Origin: Flavobacteriales bacterium
GTDB taxonomy: Bacteria; Bacteroidota; Bacteroidia; NORP154
Direction: 5' to 3'
NCBI GenBank assembly: GCA_012965625.1
Contig: DTSC01000069.1
Coordinates: 1 to 16,844 of the forward strand
Length of the DNA stretch: 16,844 nt
Below are positions 1-7,405 of the stretch, one piece after another (position 1 is the stretch's first letter; each line of letters opens with the position of its first letter). The notes below the pieces were generated by a model. It did no database searches. It was not told where the DNA came from and saw only the letters and a program-made list of their open reading frames with translations. Made by a program: the position numbers and the translations under genes.

Positions 1-463
1 TTATACTAGAGCGGTCTGCAGCGTACATAGGGTGCAGCGGTTCTATGGCCAGCGGCATTTTACACGATCTAGCGTAGGCTAACATTTTTCGCAGATCATC
101 TGTGATCTTTTCGCGTGCAGCTTCAATATCCTTTGAGCCGGAAGCCAATCCACCTGCCACGATGATCAAACATTCGGCATTGATAGCAACAGCTTCGTCC
201 ACAGCACGGAAATTATCATCCAGGTTATTAGTATCACCCGTGAAAAATCCACCCCGGCAAAGACTTGAAACTCTCAGTCCATTATCAGCAATCATCTTTG
301 CTGCCTCCCCTACTCCACACTCCTGTAATTTGTCCCGCCAAGGTGCTATAGCGCCTAATCCGTGCCTGGCACAGCCCTCTATGCATTGTCGTAAATTCCA
401 TTGCTCACGAACAGTAGCGGTGTTCAATGAAAGCAGTGCTGTATTGCCGGACAGGTCCCTCAT
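1..463 (-). CDS. Sugar phosphate isomerase/epimerase, TIM-barrel family (partial, C-terminus beyond window)
   Basis: The visible 154 residues begin MRDLSGNTALLSLNTATVRE and run off the left edge of the window, so the C-terminal part is missing. The pattern is that of the xylose isomerase-like/AP endonuclease 2 TIM barrel. It has an early strand with a helix around QWNLRQCIEGCARHGLGAIA, then GLRVSSLCRGGFF (residues 62-74), a strand ECLIIVAGG (97-105), and AIEPLHP (139-145), where E141 is the expected first metal ligand. Family members interconvert keto and aldo sugars or epimerise them, usually with a divalent metal in the cytoplasm. The start lies 6 bp after the stop of the DUF993 gene, so it is very probably the next cistron of the same transcript. 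The substrate is unknown. A hydroxypyruvate isomerase-like or inosose dehydratase-like activity is possible. Confidence 0.85.
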   Translation of the reverse strand, partial: MRDLSGNTALLSLNTATVREQWNLRQCIEGCARHGLGAIAPWRDKLQECGVGEAAKMIADNGLRVSSLCRGGFFTGDTNNLDDNFRAVDEAVAINAECLIIVAGGLASGSKDIEAAREKITDDLRKMLAYARSCKMPLAIEPLHPMYAADRSSI

Positions 464-469
464 ATTATC

Positions 470-1615
470 TTAGCTTTCAATACTATTGAGTTTGCAAATT
501 GATCTCATTCTCTGGGTTGCCATATCTACATCCCTCAGCAAACCGGCTTTGGCTGCCAATTTAAAAATATCCGCAAGATGAACGATCGACCGCTTTGTTT
601 CCTGGCCTCCCACCATGGTAAAATGATCCTGGTGTCCGTTCAGGTAGGCCATAAAAACAATACCTGTTTTGTAATACCTCGTGGGATCAGAAAAAATATG
701 CCTGGACAAAGCTACTGCAGGCTCCAATATCTCATAATAACGCTCTTTATTCCCATTGGCAAGCTCACCCAATGCTTCAGAAGCAGCAGGAGCGATGGCG
801 TCAAAAATGCCCAGCAATGCTTCAGAATGACATTCATCGTCACCCGCTATCAGCTCAGGAAAATTAAAATCATCACCGGTGTACATGCTAACGCCAGGAG
901 GTAAAAGGCGTCGCATCTTGATCTCCATGTCTTTATCTAGCAAAGAGATCTTTATGCCTTCAATTTTTTCAGCGTTACTGTTAATAATATCGAGGACAAC
1001 ATCCATAGCTGATCGGTGATCCTTATAACCCCAGTATCCCTCAAGAGCTGGATCAAACATTTCTCCAAGCCAATGGATCAATACCGGTTGCCTCATCTGT
1101 GAGATGATCCTGTTATAAACATTTATGTAATCATCTGCAGATGTTGCGATGCCGGCCAAGGCCCTGCTAGCCATCATAACAACATTTCCTGACAGGCTTT
1201 CAACATACTCTACCTGCTCTTCATACGCTCCAATAACATCATCAATCGCCAGCCCTGGTTCCAAGGAAAGGTGATCAGTGCCACAACCGCAGACTACCTT
1301 TGCATCCTTCTGGTCTTTTGAAGCTTCTAGCGTTAACCTGATCAATTCTTTCGCGGAATTCCAGGCTAGTCCCATTCCCCTTTGTGCAGTATCCATTGCC
1401 TCAGCAACGCCGATGTTTAATGACCAAAGGTGTTTCCTGTAATTGATGGTTGCATCCCAATCAATGGTTGAATTATCAGCAGGGTCGGCAACAATGTGAG
1501 CAGCTGCATAAACGATGCGGTTTAACGGACCTGTATGGGGCTGAAATGGTTGGATGGCGGAAAGTTCAAACTCGCTTAATGAACCATCTTTGCCTGGTAA
1601 GAGAATTTTATTCAT
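470..1615 (-). CDS. DUF993 family protein, dihydrodipicolinate synthase-like aldolase
   Basis: This is a 381-residue cytoplasmic protein with no signal peptide. It resembles the DUF993 branch of the DHDPS/N-acetylneuraminate lyase class I aldolase superfamily. VEGIK-type sequence EGIK at 219-222 matches the strand that carries the Schiff-base lysine in this superfamily, making K222 the likely catalytic residue. LNIGVAEAMDTAQRG (66-80) sits where classical members have the GxxGE carboxylate-binding motif. In place of the usual proton-relay tyrosine strand there is QPVLIHWLGE (176-185), with no tyrosine at that point. Classical members cleave or form a bond next to a pyruvate unit; whether this one does is unknown. 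Its start overlaps the end of the upstream oxidoreductase gene by 8 bp, and the isomerase gene follows 6 bp after its stop. Both suggest translational coupling and a shared pathway. Confidence 0.85.
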   Translation of the reverse strand: MNKILLPGKDGSLSEFELSAIQPFQPHTGPLNRIVYAAAHIVADPADNSTIDWDATINYRKHLWSLNIGVAEAMDTAQRGMGLAWNSAKELIRLTLEASKDQKDAKVVCGCGTDHLSLEPGLAIDDVIGAYEEQVEYVESLSGNVVMMASRALAGIATSADDYINVYNRIISQMRQPVLIHWLGEMFDPALEGYWGYKDHRSAMDVVLDIINSNAEKIEGIKISLLDKDMEIKMRRLLPPGVSMYTGDDFNFPELIAGDDECHSEALLGIFDAIAPAASEALGELANGNKERYYEILEPAVALSRHIFSDPTRYYKTGIVFMAYLNGHQDHFTMVGGQETKRSIVHLADIFKLAAKAGLLRDVDMATQRMRSICKLNSIES

Positions 1616-2768
1616 GCTGGAAATCTATTTCATTAATAGCTACCCAGCGTCTGTCGGACCAGCTCTTCATGGCTGCTTCTGCAAACTGAACACCTTTTAC
1701 ACCTTCTTCCAATGTGTGATTCCAGGGAGCATCTTCATATAGGTGCCTGATAAATAGCTGCCACTGGTGCTTAAATGCATTGTCATATTTGCCCTGGCCT
1801 TCAACTTCCTTCCATTGTTTGTAGAAGTTGACGGCTTGGGGTTCATCCGGATTCCATACCGGTGTGGGCGTATTTTCCATGCTTTGGTACTTACAACTCG
1901 TTAAACCTGCTACAGCCGAGCCCTTTGTACCATCCACCTGAAAAAACGCGAGGTCATCGCGATACACACGCGTACACCAGGAGCTGTTGATTTGCGCAAT
2001 GGCTCCTCCCTCCAGCTCTACCGTAACATAAGCGGCATCATCCGCATCTGCCTGATAGGATTGATTGTTCTCATCCCGCCTTGCTCTTATATGATTCACT
2101 CCGAGGCAGGAAACGGCGGTCACAGGACTGATCAAATTATCGAGAATATACTGCCAATGAGACATCATATCAAAAATGATCCCACCACCATTTTCTTTTT
2201 GGTAATTCCAGCTCGGCCGCTGGGCAGGGTGCGTCTCCCCATCAAAAACCCAGTATCCAAAATCAATCTTAAGCGATAATATTTTTCCCAGGGATCCACT
2301 ATCAATCAGCGTACGCAGTTTGAGAAGTCCGGGCAAAAACAGCTTGTCCTGCACAATACCTGTTTTTAGGCCTCTCTTTTTTGCTGCAGTACATATAGCG
2401 ATTGCATCATCCAGCTTCAAACCCAGGGGTTTTTCACAATAGATATTCTTATTGGCTTCAATTGCCTGAAGCAGCAGCGACGGACGCATTTGCGTAGAAC
2501 CGGCATCAAAGAACAGCGTATCTTCTGAAGATTTAAAAGCTGCCTGGTAATCATCTGTAAATCGCTTTATGGAATTTTCATTAGCGACCTGGCTGAGCTT
2601 TTTCAGATCACGGCCCAGGAGTAAGGGGTCGGGCATCACCTTATCTCCGTTAGAGAGGCTTACTCCTCCCTCTTTAATGATCCCTGCAATCGATCTTATC
2701 AGGTGCTGGTTCAAGCCCATCCGGCCAGTGATGCCATGCATTATGATCCCCAAACGATGTTCTGCCAT
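1608..2768 (-). CDS. Gfo/Idh/MocA family oxidoreductase (386 aa)
   Basis: This is a predicted NAD(P)-dependent sugar or polyol dehydrogenase. The N-terminal Rossmann fold opens with LGIIMHGITGRMG (6-18). The family signature E112-K113-P114 lies in IYCEKPLG, with the lysine expected in catalysis. ENGGGIIFDMMSHW (192-205) is the equivalent of the family's GGG-x(3)-D-x(3)-H element and contains the probable catalytic histidine H204. The C-terminal part is the usual substrate-binding beta sheet. The length is normal for the family. The end of the second Rossmann strand reads LLLGRD (49-54) rather than a lone acidic residue, so NADP use cannot be excluded. It is the second gene of the minus-strand run, 54 bp after the kinase stop, and overlaps the DUF993 gene by 8 bp. 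The substrate is not predictable. Confidence 0.9.
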   Translation of the reverse strand: MAEHRLGIIMHGITGRMGLNQHLIRSIAGIIKEGGVSLSNGDKVMPDPLLLGRDLKKLSQVANENSIKRFTDDYQAAFKSSEDTLFFDAGSTQMRPSLLLQAIEANKNIYCEKPLGLKLDDAIAICTAAKKRGLKTGIVQDKLFLPGLLKLRTLIDSGSLGKILSLKIDFGYWVFDGETHPAQRPSWNYQKENGGGIIFDMMSHWQYILDNLISPVTAVSCLGVNHIRARRDENNQSYQADADDAAYVTVELEGGAIAQINSSWCTRVYRDDLAFFQVDGTKGSAVAGLTSCKYQSMENTPTPVWNPDEPQAVNFYKQWKEVEGQGKYDNAFKHQWQLFIRHLYEDAPWNHTLEEGVKGVQFAEAAMKSWSDRRWVAINEIDFQHE

Positions 2769-2799
2769 GATCTTTTGTTGTTAAAGGATTTGATTGAGA

Positions 2800-2807
2800 C
2801 AAATTTA
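2800..2807 (-). promoter_or_regulatory. Possible Bacteroidota -7 element before the oxidoreductase/DUF993/isomerase genes
   Basis: Read on the minus strand, these bases are TAAATTTG, an exact match to the Bacteroidota TAnnTTTG consensus, about 30 bp before the oxidoreductase start. No TTG was found at the usual 17-23 bp upstream distance. It may therefore be chance, or only a weak internal promoter behind the kinase gene. Confidence 0.3.
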
Positions 2808-2822
2808 GAGAAAGATAATCAG

Positions 2823-3749
2823 CTATAGGATATTAATTGCCTTTGGCAAATGATCTTTCCCAATATTTATAACACAATCATTATTATTCAAATTTCTGGT
2901 CTTTTCATCATAATAAAGCCAGGTAAATGGCATATATGGCCTGATAAATTCACGAATTTCTTCATTGGTCATCCCTTTTCCCTTTATCGATAACATTCTC
3001 TTTTCCTGCTCGATGCGCCAGGATTCAATCCATGTTATGCGCTCGCCAAGCATCAAGGTCCTGTTGTCCAATAAATTCCAAATTGCCTGGTATTCCTTCA
3101 TATATTGGAGTACAACCTTATAAGCAGTTTGATCCGGGTCTAATCCTGTAAAAATCTCGTTGACATATTCATTTCGAGCCATAATTCCGGGAAAATCATC
3201 TGGACTTACCACCGGGAGATTGATACACCACCCCTCCAGTATAATAAAATCCTGAAGCCCATGCACTGGAACCGTATCTGCGGTAATGTCGCCTTTCCCA
3301 TCATGAAGCGATTTATCAAAAACCGGGATCTCAAAATCTTCCCCCTTTTTTGCTGAATTCAAAATTGCTATTAGCTCCTTGTACGAGTGCGTGCCTGGCA
3401 TACCCCTGGAAACCTGGTAAAATAGATTTCCCTTGTATGCATTTGCCAATTCTTGCCTCTCCGAATAGGCAAGATAGAAATCATCAATGGAAAAGCCCTC
3501 AACTCGAAAGCCGAGCTCCCTAAGCAATAATTTGATCAGGGTGGTTAAAACCGATTTACCTACGCCCTGGCATCCGCAAATTCCAATAATATAAGGACTC
3601 TGCCTTTTCTTTTTCCGGGCATCTATGAACCATTGGATAAGCGGAAGATAGGACAAGTCAAAGGATTGTTCATCAATAAGCACGCCACCAGTAGTGGCTT
3701 TTACGTCCTCCTGAACCTTATAAAATGCATCTTTTACGCTATTGGACAT
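2823..3749 (-). CDS. D-glycerate 3-kinase-like P-loop kinase (plant GLYK/yeast Tda10 type)
   Basis: This is a 308-residue P-loop kinase. The Walker A motif is GCQGVGKS (59-66). SIDDFYL (87-93) supplies the acidic Walker B-type residues. RGMPGTH (115-121) and VFDKS (143-147) match motifs of plant glycerate kinase and the yeast homologue, and LEGW (171-174) is the family's strand before the lid. The C-terminal SWRIEQEKRM (243-252) followed by GMTNEEIREFIRPYMP (259-274) also matches the plant enzyme. The known reaction of the plant enzyme is ATP plus D-glycerate to 3-phosphoglycerate. Because the yeast relative has a less certain substrate, the kinase fold is firmer than the substrate. It is the first gene of the minus-strand catabolic run and is divergent from the lyase gene, with 122 bp between them. 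The location suggests it salvages glycerate produced by the pathway. Confidence 0.8.
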   Translation of the reverse strand: MSNSVKDAFYKVQEDVKATTGGVLIDEQSFDLSYLPLIQWFIDARKKKRQSPYIIGICGCQGVGKSVLTTLIKLLLRELGFRVEGFSIDDFYLAYSERQELANAYKGNLFYQVSRGMPGTHSYKELIAILNSAKKGEDFEIPVFDKSLHDGKGDITADTVPVHGLQDFIILEGWCINLPVVSPDDFPGIMARNEYVNEIFTGLDPDQTAYKVVLQYMKEYQAIWNLLDNRTLMLGERITWIESWRIEQEKRMLSIKGKGMTNEEIREFIRPYMPFTWLYYDEKTRNLNNNDCVINIGKDHLPKAINIL

Positions 3750-3871
3750 TAATTATATTTATTTAGAAGGCAGCATTATCAGCATGCAATTGAGTTGGAG
3801 TTTATCAGTCTTTATCTGCCCTAAAGCAAAAATAGTTAATATTGTAAGCAATCCTTTTTATTCTTCTGAGA
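3750..3871. promoter_or_regulatory. Divergent intergenic region between kinase and polysaccharide lyase
   Basis: These 122 bp must hold the start signals for both the minus-strand catabolic run and the plus-strand lyase. On the plus strand, TAATATTG (3837-3844) is one mismatch from TAnnTTTG. TTATCAG occurs twice in direct orientation (3776-3782 and 3802-3808), and GGCAG (3769-3773) is mirrored by CTGCC (3816-3820). These may be operator half-sites, but the evidence is weak. No regulator gene is visible nearby. Confidence 0.35.
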
Positions 3872-6193
3872 ATGAAATATTTCTATTTACCTGCACTTTG
3901 CCCACTGATGATAATTTGCCTATTGATCGGTGCCAGCCCCACATCTTTCGCACAGGGCAATGGCACTTCAAGGTCGGAATACCTGGACTATACTGAGGGG
4001 GTTGCCCAACATTATATCGATCAATTAGCAGCCTATCAAAAAAAGTGGCGTGAGGAGATCATGCCCAATGAGACAAAAGGCTACAAGCCTCCATCTAATG
4101 AAATATACCTGGCAGCACTATGTGCTAATTTATATGAACTGACAGGCAAGGAGCAATATTTACAGGCTGCCACTAAGCTCTTGCTAAAATTTGGCGACCA
4201 TAAGAATCGATACCCAAAAGATTTTTTCAAGGTCAAAGCGGAGTATTCAGATGGCCTCCCTGCATTACCCAATATATTCTGCTTCGGAAAATATGTTCAT
4301 GCCTATGCGGTCATTAAAAAGAGCCAAACATTAAGTGACGCAGAGGATGTGATCATTAAGCAGAATATAGCTGAAGGAGCAGACTACCTAATGGTGGATC
4401 AGGAATGGGGGCCAATGAACAGGGCGATGCTCCGAGCCGAAGGATTGCTTTATGCGACAAAGATGTTACCCAACCACCCCCGGCAAGCAATATGGAAGAT
4501 GATGGGAACAGCCATTTTAGATGATAATTTGGGGAAATGGAACATAGAAGATGCTAGCTTGTACAATGCCATCTGGCTTTATTCCTTAACAGGTTATGTC
4601 AATGATGTTTCAGGTGATGAAAGCATCAATAAATCGCCGGTAATGACCTATTATTATCGCTATTTTCTATCCCTTTTGTCTCCGGCCTATACCATCCCTG
4701 ATTTTGGAGATGCTAAATGGAACGACCGTTGGTATCAATACGTTGCCTTTTTCGAGAATGGGGCAAGGACGAACAGGGATCCAAATTTACGATGGGCAGC
4801 AGCCAGGATGTTTCAAGAAAACCTAGATACTGGTGGCAAATCCATATATATTGCAATGTCTTTATCAGATGCCTGCAGGTGGGCAGATTTCGATATGAAT
4901 ACAGAGCCTCCAAGTTCAATGAGCCAGGAAGTGCTGGAAGACGTCGTGGGCAAAAAGATGGTTTTTCGCAATGGCTGGGATGCCAACAGCACCTATATGC
5001 TGCTCAATTACCGGGATGAAGGTGATGGCGGATGGCTCTACCGGGAAAATCTTCGCAATACAATTACTGTCGAAGAAGAAAAAATGCACCATGGACATGC
5101 TGACGAGAACAGTATTGTTTTACTGATGAAAAACAAGAGCATCTTGCTGCATGACGCCGGCTACAGAGATCTCCAGCCCAGCGGTCCTTTGGGGGCTTAC
5201 CGCGCTGACTATTTTCACAACCGGCTTGTGGTGAGAAAAAATAAAATTGCCCTGGGACAGCAAGAAGGACAACACGTTTACTCTACGCAAGAGCCCGTGG
5301 CTGGCCAATCCCTCCTCAGTTTTCTGCAGAATTCTGGTGCCTACCGGCAGGTTAAGACCCTGAAGATTGATTTTCTCAATCTTACACATTTCGACATGAG
5401 CCGCACGCGTATCATAGACGAGAAAATGGGCTATATCGCTGATCGCATCATCAATTATGTGAAAGACCTGGACTACTTTGTGATATATGATATTGTTCGG
5501 TTCACTGATGATGATTTCCTTACCATGGCCAACCTGTGGCACAGCCGGAAAATTGTTGGCAGCGGTGAGAATTGGTATGATACGGAGTACGACTCATTGG
5601 GAAATAATGCTGTTAAAGGTGAGGAGCGCTTGCTGATCTACTTCCCATATAACCACCGGCTCACAAATGGAATTGAAACACAGGTAAGGCACAAGCAAAA
5701 AGAAAAAACCATATACCAGGTGATAGGACGCCATGGCTATCCCAATGACTTGCAGGCCTTTGTAACCATCCTGATCCCCCATCATAAAAACGTAAAACCC
5801 GAAAACCTCGTAAAGCAAATACAATGGGTTGAAACAGATAAGTTCCCGGGATCAGTTGCTGTTGCGATCAATACAGGTGAAAAAAGATATGTTATTGCAG
5901 CGAAGCTGGATATGCAGAGCGACTTAGTGCGCGACTGGAGGAGGCCGAAATATACCTGGGAAACAGGAAAAGTACGTTATGGAGACTATGAAACTGATGC
6001 CAACAACCTATTTGTAGTGGAGGCAGGAAGCAAAACCCATTATGCAATAGTTGGTGCAACAAAAATCACCCACAAGGATAAGGTGCTTCACGAGCAGCAG
6101 CCGAGAACCTATAAATTCAGTATGGATGGCAGCCCTGACAAACCGGGAATTGGGAAGTTGAGGTATTGGGAGGACGCAATAGAACTGAGATAA
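3872..6193 (+). CDS. Secreted heparinase II/III-like polysaccharide lyase
   Basis: This 773-residue protein starts with a clear signal peptide: hydrophobic core at residues 4-22 and probable signal peptidase I site after SFAQ (25-28). An alpha-helical toroid-like region follows (about 40-340), including EWGPMNRAMLRAEG (178-191), where N183 could be an active-site residue. A beta-sandwich region begins near 360 and contains HHGHADENSI (406-415), HDAGYRD (427-433) and DYFHNRLVV (446-454). These match the conserved elements of the heparinase II/III beta domain. Family enzymes cleave uronate-containing glycans by beta-elimination, usually in the periplasm or outside the cell. The length fits the PL12/PL15/PL17/PL21-type architecture. 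The exact PL family and glycan cannot be assigned. It lacks a T9SS sorting domain and a lipobox cysteine, so a periplasmic location is likeliest. It ends 3 bp from the end of the convergent oxidoreductase gene. Confidence 0.8.
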   Translation: MKYFYLPALCPLMIICLLIGASPTSFAQGNGTSRSEYLDYTEGVAQHYIDQLAAYQKKWREEIMPNETKGYKPPSNEIYLAALCANLYELTGKEQYLQAATKLLLKFGDHKNRYPKDFFKVKAEYSDGLPALPNIFCFGKYVHAYAVIKKSQTLSDAEDVIIKQNIAEGADYLMVDQEWGPMNRAMLRAEGLLYATKMLPNHPRQAIWKMMGTAILDDNLGKWNIEDASLYNAIWLYSLTGYVNDVSGDESINKSPVMTYYYRYFLSLLSPAYTIPDFGDAKWNDRWYQYVAFFENGARTNRDPNLRWAAARMFQENLDTGGKSIYIAMSLSDACRWADFDMNTEPPSSMSQEVLEDVVGKKMVFRNGWDANSTYMLLNYRDEGDGGWLYRENLRNTITVEEEKMHHGHADENSIVLLMKNKSILLHDAGYRDLQPSGPLGAYRADYFHNRLVVRKNKIALGQQEGQHVYSTQEPVAGQSLLSFLQNSGAYRQVKTLKIDFLNLTHFDMSRTRIIDEKMGYIADRIINYVKDLDYFVIYDIVRFTDDDFLTMANLWHSRKIVGSGENWYDTEYDSLGNNAVKGEERLLIYFPYNHRLTNGIETQVRHKQKEKTIYQVIGRHGYPNDLQAFVTILIPHHKNVKPENLVKQIQWVETDKFPGSVAVAINTGEKRYVIAAKLDMQSDLVRDWRRPKYTWETGKVRYGDYETDANNLFVVEAGSKTHYAIVGATKITHKDKVLHEQQPRTYKFSMDGSPDKPGIGKLRYWEDAIELR

Positions 6194-6196
6194 TAT

Positions 6197-7405
6197 TTAC
6201 TCCTTTGGTCCTTTAAATACATTCATTCCCGTACAATCAAAAACCTCAGCTGCATTCGCCCAGGAAACACCGAGTTCGCTCAAGAGTTTCTCTTCCTTAA
6301 ACGCTTTTTGGAATATAGACTCAATATCCTTTATCTGCACCTGTTCTCCACGAGGAGTTTGTGAAACATCACAATGTTCCTTGGGAATATTTTGAATGGC
6401 GGATGCCCTATGCATTGCATTGATACAAAAGGTATGTGCTGCAGCAATATCCAGGTCGCAAACAGGTACATCCTGCCCATTGAGCTTTGCTATAACATGG
6501 TCAAACATGGCCATGCGGACATTGTCCATCCCGGTGCTTTCATCACTGGCTGTGACCTGTTCCTTTTGATTAATTGCATAGCGATTTAGCGTCCAGTTAA
6601 CAGTGCCTTTGCTGCCTTTTATTTCTATTTCAGGATGGATATTTTGTCCGCAAGCATGCGTAACATAGAACTGCAATAAAACATGCTGTGCAGTCATCAT
6701 CCTGGCACAGGCAGTATCGCAGCTTTCTATCGGCAGTGCCCTGTAAAGTTCAGCCTGGATGTTTTTGATCTTCGCCGATGTTTCAAGGCGATCTCCCGCA
6801 AGAAAACACATGATATTGATAAAATGCGCAAAAGCATTGTTGGCAGGTGAATCCAGTATCCATTGTCCGTTTACCTTTAGTTTACCCGCCCAGCTATTTC
6901 GAAAAAAATAGTCCTTGTGCCTGACCCACAATCCTTTCAGTTTGATCGATTGAAGCACTCCGACAGCACCATCCAATATTTTCCGTTTTATCTTTTGAAC
7001 GTCATTACCGTAGATATTTTGAAAACCAACCATTACCCTTTTACCTGACGCTTTCTCGGCAGCTTTCATCTGTGTAATATCCTGAATGGTCGCTGCAGCT
7101 GGTTTCTCAACCAATACGTTGCAACCCTCATTAAGCGCCTCTATCGTTAGGGGAGCGTGTGAAGCTATGCCTGTCGGAATACAGCAAAGATCAATTTGCC
7201 CTTTAAGGATCTTATACATATCAGAAACACAGGGAAATACCCTTGCGCCTATAGCATTAATCTGTGTGATCTGGCCTGCTGCTTTTTCCGGCTCCCTCAC
7301 CACAACGCCTAGCAATTGCACTTTGCCTTCCTCTTGCAAGCGGATCAATTGAGACAGGTAATATTTTCCGTAACCCGTCGCGCCTATAAGTGCTGCCCGG
7401 ATCAT
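6197..7405 (-). CDS. Gfo/Idh/MocA family oxidoreductase (402 aa)
   Basis: The N-terminal Rossmann motif is ALIGATGYGKYYL (5-17). The family signature EKP is at 100-102 (NVLVEKPAAAT), with K101 as the expected catalytic lysine. The segment QWILDSPANNAFAHFINI (181-198) takes the place of the usual GGG/D/H element; D185 and H194 are the likely active-site residues, and the glycine triplet is absent. Strand 2 of the nucleotide fold ends VVVREPEK (34-41), where R37 could favour NADP. The start codon overlaps the stop of the upstream paralogue as ATGA, so the two are almost certainly co-translated. It faces the lyase gene tail to tail. The variant active-site segment suggests a different substrate or reaction from the other two paralogues in this window. 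Confidence 0.9.
   Translation of the reverse strand: MIRAALIGATGYGKYYLSQLIRLQEEGKVQLLGVVVREPEKAAGQITQINAIGARVFPCVSDMYKILKGQIDLCCIPTGIASHAPLTIEALNEGCNVLVEKPAAATIQDITQMKAAEKASGKRVMVGFQNIYGNDVQKIKRKILDGAVGVLQSIKLKGLWVRHKDYFFRNSWAGKLKVNGQWILDSPANNAFAHFINIMCFLAGDRLETSAKIKNIQAELYRALPIESCDTACARMMTAQHVLLQFYVTHACGQNIHPEIEIKGSKGTVNWTLNRYAINQKEQVTASDESTGMDNVRMAMFDHVIAKLNGQDVPVCDLDIAAAHTFCINAMHRASAIQNIPKEHCDVSQTPRGEQVQIKDIESIFQKAFKEEKLLSELGVSWANAAEVFDCTGMNVFKGPKE

Noticed and set aside
102..473. Plus-strand 123-residue open frame
   Set aside because: It is the antisense of the sugar phosphate isomerase gene, and its protein has no recognisable pattern.
5120..5542. Minus-strand 140-residue open frame inside the lyase gene
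   Set aside because: It lies wholly within the conserved beta-domain of the lyase on the other strand, and no family resemblance was seen.
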